The notes: a model not told the origin generated them from the sequence alone. A DNA stretch of 64,000 nt from Bubalus kerabau (GCF_029407905.1 NC_073627.1:157361697-157425696), one strand, 5' to 3'; numbered from the stretch's first letter, positions 23,340 to 36,393 are shown. Made by a program: numbers and translations.

Positions 23340-25530
23340 AGTCCAAATATTAACCCTTTCTATTCCTCTTTTTTGCTCCTGACATTCCATGTTTCCTTCT
23401 GTTATCATTCCCCTTCTCCTTTCAAGAACTTCCTTTAGCAATTTTTTAAATTAAGTTCACTAAGAACAAATTCACTCAATTTTCCTTCATCTGAGAATGG
23501 CTTCATTTCATTTTCATTCCTAAAGTATATTCTCACTGGATATATAATTCTGTTAACAGTTCCTTTCTCTTAGCACTTGAAAAATGTGTTGTTTCCTTCT
23601 GGCCTCTATGGGTTCTAATGAGAAATCACAAGAATTAGAGACATTCTGCCCCAGTAGGCAATGTATCATTTTTCTAGGACTGCTGGGCACATTCAAGAGT
23701 TGGTTTTTTGTTTTTTCTTTTAGTTTTCAGTAATTTGATTTATGATGTTTTGGGCATTATGATAGTTTGGGGCCTATTCTTTTGGGATTGACTCAACTTC
23801 TTCAAACCGTAGGTTATACCTTCCCCAAATTTGTGAAGCTTTCAGTCATTATCTTTTCAAATATTTTTTTCAGCCCTGCCCTCTTCCACCTCTCCTAAAT
23901 TTTAGATCTACTCTTAATGTCTTACCAGCCTTTCAGATGTTTATTTAAAAATTCCTTTTTTTTTTTAATTTAAAAAGGCTTAATTGTGGAAAATAACATA
24001 CAATTTACCATTTAAACAATTTACCATCTGAACCATTTCTAACTGTACAGTTCAGTAGTGTTAAGCATATTTACAGTGCTGTGAAACCAATATCCAGAAG
24101 TTTTCATATGGGAAAACAAACTCTATACCCAGCAAACAACAGCACCCCATTTCTTCCTCCACCCATGCCCCAGCAACCATCAGTCTACTGTCTGTTGATA
24201 TGAATTTGATTTCTCTACATACTTCATATAAGTGGAATCATACAGTATTTTTGTTTTTGTGACCAGCTTATTTCACTTAGCATAATGTCCTCAAGGTTCA
24301 CTCACATTGTATCATGTGGCAGAATTTTCTTCCTTTTTAAGAATGAATAGTATTCCAGGACTTCCTTGGTGGTCCAGTGGTTAGGATTCTGTTTTTCCAA
24401 AGCTAGGGGCACAGGTTCTATCCTTGGTCAGGGAACTAAGATCCTGCATACCACGCCGTTGAGTTAACAACAACAAAAAAAAGAGTAATATTCCATTGTA
24501 TGTATCTATTGTATTTTGTTTATCCATTTATCTCTCTATGGACACTTGGGTTGCTTATTCCTCTTGCCTACTGTGAACAGTGCTACTATGAATATGGAAG
24601 TGTGAACATTTCTTCAAAGTCTTGCTGTTAATTCTTTTGATATATATTCAGAAGTAGAATTGCTGGATCACATAGTAATTCTATTTTTAATTTTTGAGGA
24701 ACTCCCATACTGTTCTCCATAGCAGCGGCACTGTTTCACATTATTTTGGGTCTAGTTTCTTTGAACATTGTGCTTGAGATTCATCCATGTTGTTGCAAAT
24801 AATAATGTTTTGTTTATTCTCATTACTATGTAGCACTCCATTAGGTGAAAAATCCTGCAATTTATTTATTCTACTATAGACTTTGGGGTTGTTTCCAGGT
24901 TTGAGCTATTAAAAAGAGTGCTGTTATCAACATTCTTCTGTGTTTCTGGTGTTAAAAAAAATATGTGCGTGAGTGCTAAGTCATTTCATTCATGTCCGAC
25001 TCTGTGCCACCCTATGGACTGTAGCCTGCCAGGCTCCTCTGTCCATGAGATTCTCCAGGCAAGAATACTAGAATAAGTTGCCATGCCCTCCTCAAAAAAA
25101 AAAAACACAAAAGTATGTATACACATTTCTGCCAAGTCAAATTCCTAGGAGTGGAATGATATTCTGGTGATTATTATATTATGATTTTGACTTAAAATTT
25201 CCTGATGACTAGTGGAATTAGCACAGAACTTTTCAAATGTTTATGGGCCATTTGTGTATCTCTTTTGTGAAGTGTCTATCCTATATTTTGCCCACTTTTC
25301 TGAAAGCTTGCTTCTTATGATTTTGCAAGAGTTCTTAATAAGTTCTGCATATGAGTTCTTTGTCAGATACAAGTGTTACAATATCTTCTCCTTTTTGTGG
25401 CTTTGTTCTTCACTCTCTAAATGTAGTTTCTTATGATAAACCGATGTTCTTACTATTGACAGAGTTCAACTTTTCATTTTTATTTGTCTTTTAACATTTT
25501 CTGTAACCTCATTTAGAAAATCCTAACTAA
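23340..25530 (-). mobile_element. Old L1M fragments with nested SINEs
   Basis: Patches such as tcactggatatataattctg, ttccttctggcctctatggg, tccacccatgccccagcaaccatcag and agtattccattgtatgtatc identify old L1. A CHR-type SINE sits at 24358-24480 and a reversed BovA fragment at about 24965-25100. Confidence 0.6.
24358..24480 (+). mobile_element. CHR-type tRNA SINE nested in L1
   Basis: aggacttccttggtggtccag head and an A-rich tail. The L1 word a(g)taatattcca / aatagtattcca recurs on both sides. Confidence 0.75.
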
Positions 25531-26268
25531 AAAGCCTCTTGATGAAAGTGAAAGAGGAGAGTGAAAAAGTTGGCTTAAAGCTCAACATTCAGAAAACTAA
25601 GATCATGGCATCTGGTCCCATCACTTCATGGGAAATAGATGGGGAAACAGTGGAAACAGTGTCAGACTTTACTTTTGGGTGCTCCAAAATCACTGCAGAT
25701 GGTGACTGCAGCCATGAAATTAAAAGACGCTTTCCTTGGAAGGAAAGTTATGACCAACCTAGATAGCATATTGAAAAGCAGAGACATTACTTTGCCAAAA
25801 AAGGTCCGGCTAGTCAAGGCTATGGTTTTTCCAGTGGTTATGTACAGATGTGAGAGTTGGATTATGAAGAAAGCTGAGCACTGAGGAATTGATGCTTTTG
25901 AACTGTGGTGTTGGAGAAGTCTCTTGAGAGTCCCTTGGACTGCAAGGAGATCCAACCAGTCCATTCTAAAGGAGATCAGTCCTGGGTGTTCTTTGGAAGG
26001 AATGATGCCAAAGCTGAAACTGCAATACTTTGGCCACCTCATGGGAAGAGCTGACTCATTGGAAAAGACTCTGATGCTGGGAGGGATTGGGGGCAGGAGG
26101 AGAAGGGGACGACAAAGGATGAGATGGCTGGATGGCATCACTGACTCAATGGACGTGAGTTTGAGTGAATTCCGGGAGTTGGTGATGGACAGGGAGGCCT
26201 GGCGTGCTGTGATTCATGGAGTCGCAAAGAGTCGGACACGACTGAGCGACTGAACTGAACTGAACCCA
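25528..26268 (+). mobile_element. BovB 3' portion
   Basis: aaagcctcttgatgaaagtg through a gactgaactgaactgaa tail. The frame is broken. Confidence 0.9.
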
Positions 26269-26639
26269 AAGTCATTAAAATATGTTTTTTTCTAAGAGCT
26301 TCATTGTTTATCTTTTATATTTAGGTCTGCAGTCCATCTGGAATCAATTTTTGTGTATAATTTGAGATCTGCGTCAATAGACAGTTCTTCCTCATATGAC
26401 TTTCCAAATGACCCAGTATCATTTTCTGAAGACCATCCTTTCCCATTCCACTGCTGTATTTACCCACACCATTTGTAATAGCTGTAAAGCATTCCATTCT
26501 AAGGCACTCTCATAACTTATTCACCATTCTTCCATGGGATATTTGACTTATTTTCTGGCCTCTGCCATCATCAAACAGGATGAATATATCTGTATAGACA
26601 TCAAGGCCTTCTTCTGAAATTGTTAAAGCAGAGTACAAT

Positions 26640-27400
26640 TTCTGAGCCAGAAAAATATTTATTTTTTTGAAGAATTAATAAATTATACGGTTCACAATTT
26701 CAAAAAAATCCAAAGAAGCCCAGTGAAAAGACACCTCCTACCTTGTCCCCAGTCCTTCTGGTCCCTTCACCAGGTAAGCACAATCATGAAATCTTGAGTA
26801 TTTTCCAGACACCTTGTAATACATGAACAAGCATTATTTATATTATTTTCTTTTCTTTTTACACAGCTAGTGGCACTCTATAAACTTTGTTCTTCATCTT
26901 GTCCTTTTGACTTAACAATACATCTTAGAAACCTTCCCGTTAGTGTACATAGAAAAGCATCCTGGTTCATTTTAAAGGTAGCGTAAATGATGCGTGTCAC
27001 TGACTCCATGGACGTGAGTCTGAGTGAACTCCGGGAGTTGGTAATGGACAGGGAGGCCTGGCGTGCTGCAATTCATGGGGTCGAAAAGAGTCGGACACGA
27101 CTGAACGACTGAACTGAACTGAACTGAACTGAATTGATGGGTGTATCACAATTTAGACAGTCTCCTATTGATGGATATCTATGCCGTTTCTAAGTTTTTG
27201 CAATGCATCTGTGCTTCAATGCCTGACCTTGCACGTGTCATTTCATATGAGTGTAATGTATCTGTTGGAGGAGGTTCTAGAAGTGGGTCAAAGAGGATAT
27301 ACAGCTGTGATATGATTGTTTTATTATTATTTTAGTTGTGATTAGATTATTTTACGGTTTATCTCATCGTGTATGAGATTGAACACTTTTTCAGAAGTTT
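26640..27400. mobile_element. Old L1-like sequence split by a BovB 3' end
   Basis: L1M-like words flank a BovB 3' fragment at about 26985-27136, which carries a (CTGAA)n tail. Confidence 0.45.
26985..27136 (+). mobile_element. BovB 3' end
   Basis: catggacgtgagtctgagtg through (actga)n. Confidence 0.85.
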
Positions 27401-27689
27401 TAAAAAGCTACTTGCTTTTATCAACATCCTTTGACGGCATGCACTTCTTTAAAATCCCCCAGTCTGCAAATTCCTCCAGTGTTTCCTCATTAGAAGTCCT
27501 CAGACATTGTCTTTCTGTGTCAGAGTTTGCACTTTTTAAAAGTTGTCTTTAAATGCTGCCATTTCAAGCTCCCTCCACAACGCAGACCGGAACCCGTCTT
27601 GCTTCCATCATCATTGACTCTGGGGCTTAAAGGCGGAAAATGGCACCTGTATGTTTTCCTAGGTGGAAGCTGGCACCTCTAGGTAAGGG

Positions 27690-28660
27690 GGCGGAGGGAC
27701 CCTGGCCTTCTTGGGGAGGAGCCCGCCCCTCCCTGTCACTTTTCGGCCACGCCCTCGGCGCCGCAGTCACGCCCCTGGGTGGACGGCCCCGCCCCTCCCC
27801 GCCCCGTGCTCGCCTCCTCCCTGAAGAGCGGCTCCACCCTCCCGCCAATTTAGCGCCTTCCCACCGCCTCTCGGCTTTGCCCTCGGGCTAAGTGGCCCCG
27901 CCCCGTTGCGTAACCTGGCATCACTGGTCACGTGGTGCTCGGCAGAGGCGAGAGGGATCGGCGGTGACCATCGTTCCCGCCCACACGGATGACTTCTGCT
28001 GAGTGAAGCGCACTGAGGCGTGATGGCGAGGTCCTAGGGAAAGGCACTGAGAGGCCCGGACGCCACCCCTAGCTGCCCTCGGCCTCCAGGCCCGGGCGCT
28101 CGTTTCTGCGTCGTTGCTAGGCAGCCGCGTCTGGGGCGGGAGCCGGGGCGGGCTAACGCGGAAGGGTCCGGTGCCAGGGAGGGGCTGTAACTGCGGAGGG
28201 TCAGGGTGCCGGGCAGAGGGCCATGGAGCAGTACTGCATCTTGGGGCGCATAGGGGAGGGTGCGCACGGCATCGTCTTCAAAGCCAAGCACGTGGAGGTG
28301 AGCATCCAGCCCTTCCTCTTCGGTTCCATTGAGATCTCCCCGTCTTCCTGACCCTTGCTTGGGCCGTAGCTTTTGCCTCCCGGTAGTTCATCCTGGCGTG
28401 CGCCCGCCTCTTTTGCCCGCGGAGGGGAGGGCTTCCAATTTGCGGCCAGCTACCAACGGCGCTTTCAGCGAGTTCCCCTAGGAGCCGGGCGTGGATATCT
28501 GAGTTGTTTGCCCGGCTCTGCGCCGGTTGGCCCTGATTTCCCTCCAGCACGGGCTGGGGGGCGCGTTCCACCCCCACGAGGACCTCAACCCCCGGCGTCG
28601 CACCCCTTTTCCCAGCTGGGACGGGCTGGCAGTGTCTGCGTTTTGTCCCAAACAGACTGG
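27690..28660 (+). promoter_or_regulatory. CpG-rich promoter region of CDK20
   Basis: Strong GC and CpG enrichment begins after AT-rich repeat DNA and runs through exon 1 into exon 2. It contains GC-box-like runs (gccccgcccctcc near 27785) and an E-box CACGTG at 27929-27934. There is no clear TATA box. This is a housekeeping-type CpG island promoter, with the ATG at 28223. Confidence 0.75.
28113..28125 (+). promoter_or_regulatory. RFX X-box-like site in the CDK20 promoter
   Basis: GTTGCTAGGCAGC lies about 100 bases before the CDK20 ATG. It matches the 13-bp EF-C/X-box form GTTGCTAGGCAAC with one mismatch. RFX factors control many ciliary genes, and CDK20 is cilium-linked, so the site makes biological sense. 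Binding is inferred. Confidence 0.45.
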
Positions 28661-29625
28661 AGAGATCGTTGCCCTCAAGAAGGTGGCCCTGCGGCGGCTG
28701 GAGGATGGCATCCCCAACCAGGTCCTACGGGAGATCAAGGCCCTGCAGGAGATCGAAGACAGTCAGTATGTGAGTGGGGCTGGTGTTCTGAGGGGCTGTC
28801 CCACCCTCCTTGCTTACTCCCACTCGGAGGGCCTGCGGTCACAGTGTTTCCTTATTTGCATCCTCACCCCTCAACTCACTGCCTTTCTTGTCCACATTCA
28901 TTCACCCAGTTATTTCATTCCTCACTCATTCCCTCTTGTTCACGCATTTATTTCTTGCCTACTTGTTCATTCATTGACTGACTTATCCTTTTTCTCAAAT
29001 CATATAATGATTTCTAATGATAATGATTACTGCCACCTGTTGAGCTCCTGTTACATTCTGCAGGCTGGGTTAACTGCTTTATGTACACTGTCCTTCTGAG
29101 TTTTCTCCTCCACACTGCAAGGCGGGTTTCAGGCTCTCCTTCTCTCAGGCCAGGGCCTGCTCATGGGCACTCAGTTGGCTCAGCTTGTCTGTGGAGGCTT
29201 TGGCCTGATTGCAGAATCAACGTTTTAACATTAGGGTCTCCCATAGGCTTTGCCCTCTGCTGGGCACTGGCGACATAGCCCCTAACCTGCTTTTGAGAAC
29301 TGAAATGTGGTAGGGGAGACAGACAAAGGCTACAGGGTCCACTTGGCGTGATTTGTATGTGACAGGCATAAGAGGGGCTGTGGGCACATGGGGAGAGACA
29401 CCTCACACACCCAGGCTCATTACGTGGTTTTCTGTCTTGTCCATGTCCTTCCTGAGTAGAGGATGTACCTAACTTCCTGGGGAGTGACAAGGCGAGGCCC
29501 ACCCACCCAAGAGTAGGCAGTACCCTGACTTGCTTCTTATTCTCTAAAGATGTCCCTGATATTTTGGTGACAAAAGCATGTTTTAGAACTGCATGTGTCA
29601 TCCTGGTTTTGTATAAGAATATGTA

Positions 29626-29660
<35 letters not shown>

Positions 29661-32600
29661 GGCTTCCCAGGTGGCTAAGATGGTAAAGAATCTGCCTGCA
29701 ATACCTGGGACCTGGGTTTGATCCCTGGGTCGGGAAGATCTGCTGGAGAAGGGCATGGCAACCCACTCCAGTATTCTTGCCTGGAGAATCCCATGGACAG
29801 AGAAGCCTGGTGGGCTACAGTCCATGGGTTCCCAAAGAGTCAGACATGACTGAGCGACTAACACATACAACACACACACACATGTATGAATATGTGTCTG
29901 TGTATACCATGTCTCTTGTAAAGTCTGGTGGGATAGACTCCTACTGTTGACTGTAGGTGGTAGGATTTTACTTTTGCTGGGGTTTTTTGTTATAATTTTG
30001 TGTATTATCTGAATCTATATTTGTCCCAATTTGTAAAATGACTGTCTGCTACCATCAAAATCAGAAAAACAGCACTACGGCCATTCTTGTTTTTTGAGGA
30101 CAGTAAAAGGGCTTACAAACAGCTTGTGTGAGCTGGTTGGAGGGCCCATGGGAAGCTGGTGATACAGTCCCATGTCCTGTGTAGCGGGCCTGAAGGGTCT
30201 ATCTTTAAAACACTGCAGGTATTCCCCTGGCCCAGGCCATCCTCACCTCTCATCAGAACTACTGCAACAGCTCCCCCTTCCCTCCTCCAGCTTCCCTGCC
30301 ACTACTCCCACTCCACAGTCAAAAACTGTAGATGAATCCACTCCCCAGCTTGAAAAGCTCCAGTGGCTTCTCTTCACTCTGAAAGAACTATCTCTATCGC
30401 TCTGTCTCATGCCAGCCTCTTCATTCATCCAGCAAAATTTCTTCCATGTCTCTCCGAAAACAGCACTATCGAGACTCCAGGAGTATAGAACAGAGCAGCC
30501 TCCTTCCTATTCTTGCCTTTGGGCCTTGTGTTTGCTGACCCCTGCCCACAGCTCCTTCCCAGATCCCTGTATAACAGACCTTGGCCCATATGTTCTCTTC
30601 TGTTTTCATCAGAATACCCTATAGGTTTGTTAGTTTCTGTCATTTGTCCCCTCCTTGAGAACCCACTGGCCCTCCCTCCTGCTCATTGCTGTGTAACCAG
30701 CCCTTGTGGGCCCTTGGTTTATATGGCATGTCTCCTGCGCCCAGTGCTGGGAGCTGCGATCACCTGTGTGGATGTGTGTTTCCAGATGACTTTCCAGTTT
30801 GTGGGCTGGGTGGGGGATCAGACACTGCCCTATATGGCCTTTCTTAGACCTCCTTTCCCCTGAGGGTTTGCTAGAGCTAAATCACTTCAGTCGTGTCTGA
30901 CTCTTTGCGACCTCATGGACTGTGACCCACCAGGCTTCTTGTCCATGGGATTCTCCAGGCAAGAATACTGGAGTGGGCCGCCATGTCCTCCTCCAGGGGA
31001 TCTTCCCAACCCAGGGATCAAACCCACATCTCTTAGGTCTCTTGCATTGGCAGGCGGGTTCTTTATACTAGTGCCCCCTGAGTGTTTACTACAGGATTCC
31101 AGTAGGGACTTGCCTTCTTCTGGGAGAAGGGAGCAAGAGAGCACCCAGCTCCCTGATCCTGAGCTCAGGTCTCTTGTCACCTTCTCTGCCTGCCTGGTCC
31201 TCTGTTGGCGCAGGGGCTGAAGATCCGAGAGAGTCTGAGCCGTGAGAGTCTGGAGGCTGACGGGGTACCCATTGCAGGTTGTGCAGCTGAAGGCCGTGTT
31301 CCCACATGGCGCAGGCTTTGTGCTGGCCTTCGAGTTCATGCTGTCAGATCTGGCTGAGGTGGTGCGCCGCACCCAGAGGCCACTGGCCCAGGCGCAGGTC
31401 AAGAGCTACTTACAGATGCTGCTCAAGGGCGTCGCCTTCTGCCATGCCAACAACATCGTGCATCGGGTCAGTACCACCCTGGGCTGGGGTGGGCCTGTGG
31501 ATGGCTAGGCTGGGAGTAGGCCAGCCCTTGATAAAGGGCATGGTTTGGGAGGGGACAGAACGGGCAGGGCCTGGGGACAAGTGATTGGAGTTGTGGCCCT
31601 GGAAGAGACCAGGTCCTGAGCTCACTCGGGTGCCCAGCCTGCCGAGCCCTCCTGTCCCGAGGTCCGCTAGAGGAACTGATGCTTCTTTTGGTGCCCTCAG
31701 GACCTGAAGCCAGCCAACCTCCTTATCAGTGCTTCAGGCCAGCTCAAGATAGCAGACTTTGGCCTGGCCCGGGTCTTTGCCCCAGATGGCAACCGCCTCT
31801 ACACACACCAGGTGGCCACCAGGTAGGGAGGACCAGTTTCTGGGCAGGATATGGCAAAGGATAGGCCCCCAGCCTACCTATTGGGGAAGAGATGATTTTG
31901 GAAGAGATGTTCTGTCCAAACAAGTGCTACTGGGGCTGGTGTGAGGGTCAGGGTGACCTTCCAGGGCAGCTTCCTGACAGACCAGTGACATACCTGTGAC
32001 CCCCTGCCCTCCTCTCATAGGTGGTACCGAGCCCCCGAGCTCCTGTATGGTGCCCGCCAGTACGATCAGGGTGTCGACCTCTGGTGAGACTCCTACGGGC
32101 TAGACAAGGGGGGATGTGGGTAGCTGAGTCACCTCTCCTCCTGGACATTGAGGTCTCTAAGCCATTTGGGGGTTTTCCCTGCTGTGAGCTCTAGGTTGCC
32201 TTGGGAGTGTCTCCTCTGGTTAGAGTATTTCTGAGGAGTTTGGAATCAGTGATCCTCCCCATGAGTTTTGAGCTGGGAGGGGTCAAGTGGCATTGGAGTG
32301 ATTGTCCCTGTAGGAAGCTTCTGGGCTGAGGTTGGGAAGGTGGTCCGAGGCATGGGATGTCTAAGCCGGTATGCAGGCGGTGACATCCAGGATGTAATGT
32401 CCCTGAGTTATGCAGAGGCCTGGGTCCCTGGATATGAAGGCCTTGGACCTTTATTTGGAGTTGGATGCATGGCAACTCACTCTAGTATTCTTGCCTGGAG
32501 AATTCCACGAACATAGGAGCCTTGTGGGCTACAGGCCATAGGATCGCAGAGTCAGACATGACTGACTCACCTAGTAGCTCAGTTGGTAAAGAATCCGCCT

Positions 32601-35600
32601 GCAATGCAGGAGACCCTGGTTTGATTCCTGGGTCAGGAAGATCCCCTGGAGAAGGGATAGGCTACCCATTCCAGTATTCTTGGGCTTCCCTGGTGACTTA
32701 GATGATAAAGAATCCTCCTGCAGTGCGGGAGACCTGGGCTTGATCCCTGGGTTGGGAAGATCTCCTGGAGAAGGGAAAGGCTACCCACTCCAGTATTCTT
32801 GCCTGGAGAATTCCATGGGCAGAGGAGCCTGGCAGGCTACAATCCTTGGAGTCGCAAAGAGTCAGACACGACTGAGCAACTTTCACTTCACAAGAGTTCG
32901 AGGTCTGGGGGCTGTTTTGGACGTCTGCCCCAGAATGGGAGGGGGTGGCTGTGTGTCCCAGAGTATGAGGTTCTGAGAAGTTCCCCGAACTATTGGGTCG
33001 ATGTGTGTTTCAAAGTTGAGGCCCAAGACCTATTTAGAGAAGGGGCTATGCTCTGTATTCTAGGCTTGAAGCTTTGGACTATGTGAAGCTGGGGATCTGT
33101 AGGCTACTTTGTGGGTGTCTTGACTGCAGGGGGAGGTGTGGGTGCTGGTGTGGGGAAACCTGTGTCCCTCGTGTGTGATCTCTGAGATGTTTGGCTTCTG
33201 TACCTGCAGGGCTGTGGGCTGCATCCTGGGGGAGCTGCTGAACGGGTCCCCCCTTTTCCCAGGAGAGAATGACATCGAACAGCTTTGCTGTGTGCTTCGA
33301 ATCTTGGGCACCCCCAGTCCTCAAGTCTGGCCGGTTCGCAGGGGCCTACCATTTGGAGGGGTGGGGGTGGGTGTCCTCTCTTCCCCCAGCAGCTCATAAC
33401 TCCCCTGCCTTGCATCTTCTGTCTTCTGCCTCATGGCCCCCACACCTCCTAGACCCTCCCAGACCTTGGTCCTGGCCCAGCATGGGATCTCCTCCATCCC
33501 TGATCTGCTGGAGAGGGGAGGACCAGGGCCCAGCCCCTACCCCTTCCTGCTAATCCCCAGCACACATGCAGCCCTTACCAAGCTGGGCATGGAGCAGGCG
33601 CCTGAGATGTGCACGTGTTCACTCACATCGTGCTGTGAGCGCATGATGTCATGAGTGATGTGGTGCGAGCAGGGGCAGGTGGATGGGGGCTCTGTGAGTG
33701 AATGGCAGCAGGTGGGTGACAGGAAGCAAGAACTGACTCCTGAGGGGGCTGACAGGGTGGGCGCCAGCCCTGATGAGCCCCCTTCTCCTCCAGGAGATCA
33801 CTGAGCTGCCCGACTACAACAAGATCTCCTTCAAGGAGCAGGCGCCTGTGCCCCTGGAGGAGGTGCTGCCCGATGCCTCTCCCCAGGCCTTGGACCTGCT
33901 AGGGCGGTTCCTCCTCTACCCACCACAACAGCGCATCTCTGCCTCCCAGGTAGGGAGACACCTATTGCCCTGACCCTCCTTGTTCGTGCCCCTGTGACCC
34001 AGCAGGTTGAGGTCCTCAGAACCTGTGATGGACTGGGAACAGCACCCCCGGAGACAGGGGGCATGGAGAAGGTGTACCTCTCCTGAGCAGACCCTGGAGA
34101 GGCAGCAGGTGGCTAGGAGTGGCCATATTAAAAGGGCTTGCCCACCTCGCTGAAGAGTGCATCTCACTTCTTCATCCCTTCATTCCTTCAAGAAGAATTT
34201 ACTAGCATCTGGCACGCGCCCAGCATTGTCTTGGGTCCTGATCCCGCGTGAACAGACGTGACTTGTTCCTCTGGGCTCTCCACCCTGTGGTGGGACAGGG
34301 CAGCCAGTCTGTGGGCATCAAGGGGAGGGATGTTGGGACTGACTCTGGGGTCATGCAGGTCTTCTGGAGAAGGGCGAGGGGAGGGGGGCTGGGTTTATTA
34401 TCCCAAGAGAAATGATGAGCAGTGGCCTGGAGAGGAGGACCCGGAAGGGGTTGTGGCTGCAGGCGAGGGAGGAGGGGAGAACCATGGGCTGATGGCTTAT
34501 GGTGTCAGGCCTCTGTCCCATGTCCATCTGGCCTCATGGCAGCCTCACCTCCCTGCCCTTGGAACAAGCATTGTGTGTTTACATACACCCCCTGTGAGTT
34601 CCAAAGTCAGCAATGCCTTTAGTGGTCTTTTTTTTTTTTTTTAATTTTATTTTATTTTTAAACTTTACAAAATTGTATTAGTTTTGCCAAATATCAAAAT
34701 GAATCCGCCACAGGTATACAATGTGTTCCCCATCCTGAACCCTCCTCCCTCCTCCCTCCCCATACAATGTCTTTAGGATGTACTGAAGCCAACCGAGGCT
34801 TCCCAGGTAGCGCTAGTGATAAAGAATCTGCCTGTCAGTGCAGGAGACATTAAAAAAAAAGATGCAGGTTCGATCCCTGGGTCAGGAAGATCCTCTGGAG
34901 AAGGGAATGGTACCTCACTCCAGTATTCTTGCCTGGGAAATCCTAAGGACAGAGGAGCCTGGTGGGCAAAGAGTTGGACATGCCTGAAGCGACTTAGCAC
35001 GCATGCACAAAGCCAACCGACCACTTCTCAGCCCCCCACTGCTGCCTCCAGTCTAAGCGCCTCCTGCCTCCCTGCAAGTCCCCAGTTGCCTCCCAGAGTT
35101 TGCTTCTCCTCCTGCCCATTCAATCTCTCCTCCACCCGGCAGAGAGAGGGACCTTGTCCAGGCAGGCTGTCACATGTTCCCCTGCAGGGCTCTCTCGTCA
35201 GCTGAGAAGCCCAGGTCCTAGTGGCGCACAGGCACCACACACGTGGGGCCATCACATCTGTGGCCCTGCAGCTCCCTTCCCCTTGCTCACTCCCTGGGAT
35301 GCCAGGCCTCCTCCAGGTCCTAAGGTCTGTGCACTTCCGTCCCAGAGCCTCGCTCATTCAGCTTCCAGATCTCTGCTCGAGTGCTACCTCTCGGGGCCTA
35401 CCCTCCCGTTCTTCAGGCCTGCAGCTACCCTCGTTTTCCTTGTCCACGCTCTGACTTTCTCTTTCCCACAGCACCAATCATCTGGTGCTCTGTTTATCTT
35501 ACTTTATCTTGTTTATCGCCCCCTGTGCTGTGCTGTGCTTAGTCGCTCAGTCGTGTCCAACCCCTGACTATATGGAAGACTTGAAGGCAGAGCTCTTTGT

Positions 35601-36018
35601 TAGTTCACTGCTACATCTCCTGTCTTTGGAGCAGTGCTGAAACAGTGAACACTCAGAGCTGTTGGGATCATCTTGAATGGAGAATGCATGAATGAGAAAA
35701 TTTCTTCCAGGGTATTCTCGGGTATTCACATCCCCTGCTGCCCCCCAGAGGGAAGTGAGCTGAACCTGGAAGGCTGCAGTGACTGGTTTCCTTTTGCTGT
35801 CTCTTGCTTGCTCCTCTCAGGCCCTCCTGCACCACTACTTCTTCACGGCTCCCCTGCCTGTCCACCCCTCGGAGCTGCCGATCCCCCAGCGCCCAGGGGG
35901 ACCTGCCCCCAAGGCCCACCCAGGACCCCCCCACGTCCATGACTTCCATGTGGACCGGCCTCTCGAGGAGTCACTGTTGAACCCGGAGCTGATTCGGCCT
36001 TTCATCCCGGAGGGCTGA
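28223..36018 (+). CDS. CDK20: Cyclin-dependent kinase 20 (cell-cycle-related kinase), complete, 8 exons
   Basis: Coding exons: 28223-28297, 28656-28769, 31278-31466, 31701-31822, 32021-32083, 33210-33333, 33794-33949, 35821-36018. They join in phase to 346 aa, the same length as human CDK20 as remembered. Visible kinase features: glycine loop GEGAHG at 11-16; catalytic Lys33; alpha-C Glu51 in PNQVLREIKAL; HRDLKPANLL with catalytic Asp127, split across exons 3 and 4; DFG at 145-147; T-loop Thr161 in RLYTHQVATRWYRAPE. The conserved C-terminus ends LIRPFIPEG. CDK20 is a CDK-like Ser/Thr kinase reported to act in ciliogenesis, Hedgehog signalling and cell-cycle control. Introns are GT-AG; the exon 6 donor (CCG|gttcgc) is weak but phase-correct and joins to EITELPDY as in human. 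The introns hold many Bov-tA SINEs. Confidence 0.97.
28995..29130. mobile_element. MIR-like fragment in CDK20 intron 2
   Basis: gcaggctgggttaactgctttatg and the following tttctcctccacactgcaaggc are MIR-like. Confidence 0.45.
29625..29660. repeat. (GT)n(AT)n microsatellite in CDK20 intron 2
   Basis: About 12 GT then about 6 TA units, directly before a Bov-tA SINE. Confidence 0.95.
29661..29866 (+). mobile_element. Bov-tA SINE in CDK20 intron 2
   Basis: ggcttcccaggtggctaagatgg head to gactgagcgactaacac, followed by an AC run. Confidence 0.88.
30878..31078 (-). mobile_element. Bov-tA SINE in CDK20 intron 2
   Basis: Reversed copy ending about 200 bases before exon 3. Confidence 0.85.
32465..32890 (+). 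mobile_element. Cluster of three Bov-tA/BovA pieces in CDK20 intron 5
   Basis: A BovA-like piece (about 32465-32570), a truncated Bov-tA (about 32575-32680) and a full Bov-tA (about 32684-32890) lie head to tail. Confidence 0.85.
34623..34764 (-). mobile_element. Short L1-BT 3' end in CDK20 intron 7
   Basis: A poly-T start followed by attttattttatttttaaac and aatgaatccgccacaggtat, as in the larger copy at 41630. Near-duplicate flanks caatgcctttag / caatgtctttag. Confidence 0.85.
34797..35009 (+). mobile_element. Bov-tA SINE in CDK20 intron 7
   Basis: The 11-bp duplication aagccaaccga lies at 34786-34796 and 35010-35020. There is an internal A-run insertion near 34852. Confidence 0.92.
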
Positions 36019-36387
36019 GATGCAGGGCCAGGCCCAGTTGGCTTGTCCCCCCAACTTCCTGCCCCTCCCAAGGACAACCCAAGCCACTTGTTCCTCTACT
36101 CCAGCCTGATTTCAACCACAGTGGCCCTGGTCCTGGCCAGACGATGAGGCCATCCAGCCCCAGCAGAGGGCGCCGTCAACCTGTGCTATCAGCCTCCAAT
36201 TTTGTGTGCTGCTGAGGGATCCATCAGCAGGGGGCAGTGAGTTCCACCACCATGCCTGCCATCATCAGGGATTCCACCAGTCAGGGATTGTCCCAGTTGA
36301 ACCATCTAAGGGAGCACTGAGTTTAAGATGTCCTCATGTTGGAAACCCAAGTGAGAAGGAAAGTTTGGTTTGATTTTGTTCTCAGAC

Positions 36388-36393
36388 ATTAAA
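36388..36393 (+). terminator. Candidate polyadenylation signal of CDK20
   Basis: ATTAAA, 370 bases past the CDK20 stop, is the first plausible signal in the 3' flank. It implies a 3' UTR of about 0.4 kb. Confidence 0.45.

Noticed and set aside
28373..28981. 202-codon open frame over CDK20 exon 2
   Set aside because: Wrong frame relative to the kinase; long only because the CpG island lacks AT-rich stops.
29161..29766. 201-codon open frame on the minus strand
   Set aside because: Covers a microsatellite and a Bov-tA SINE inside CDK20 intron 2; no domain.
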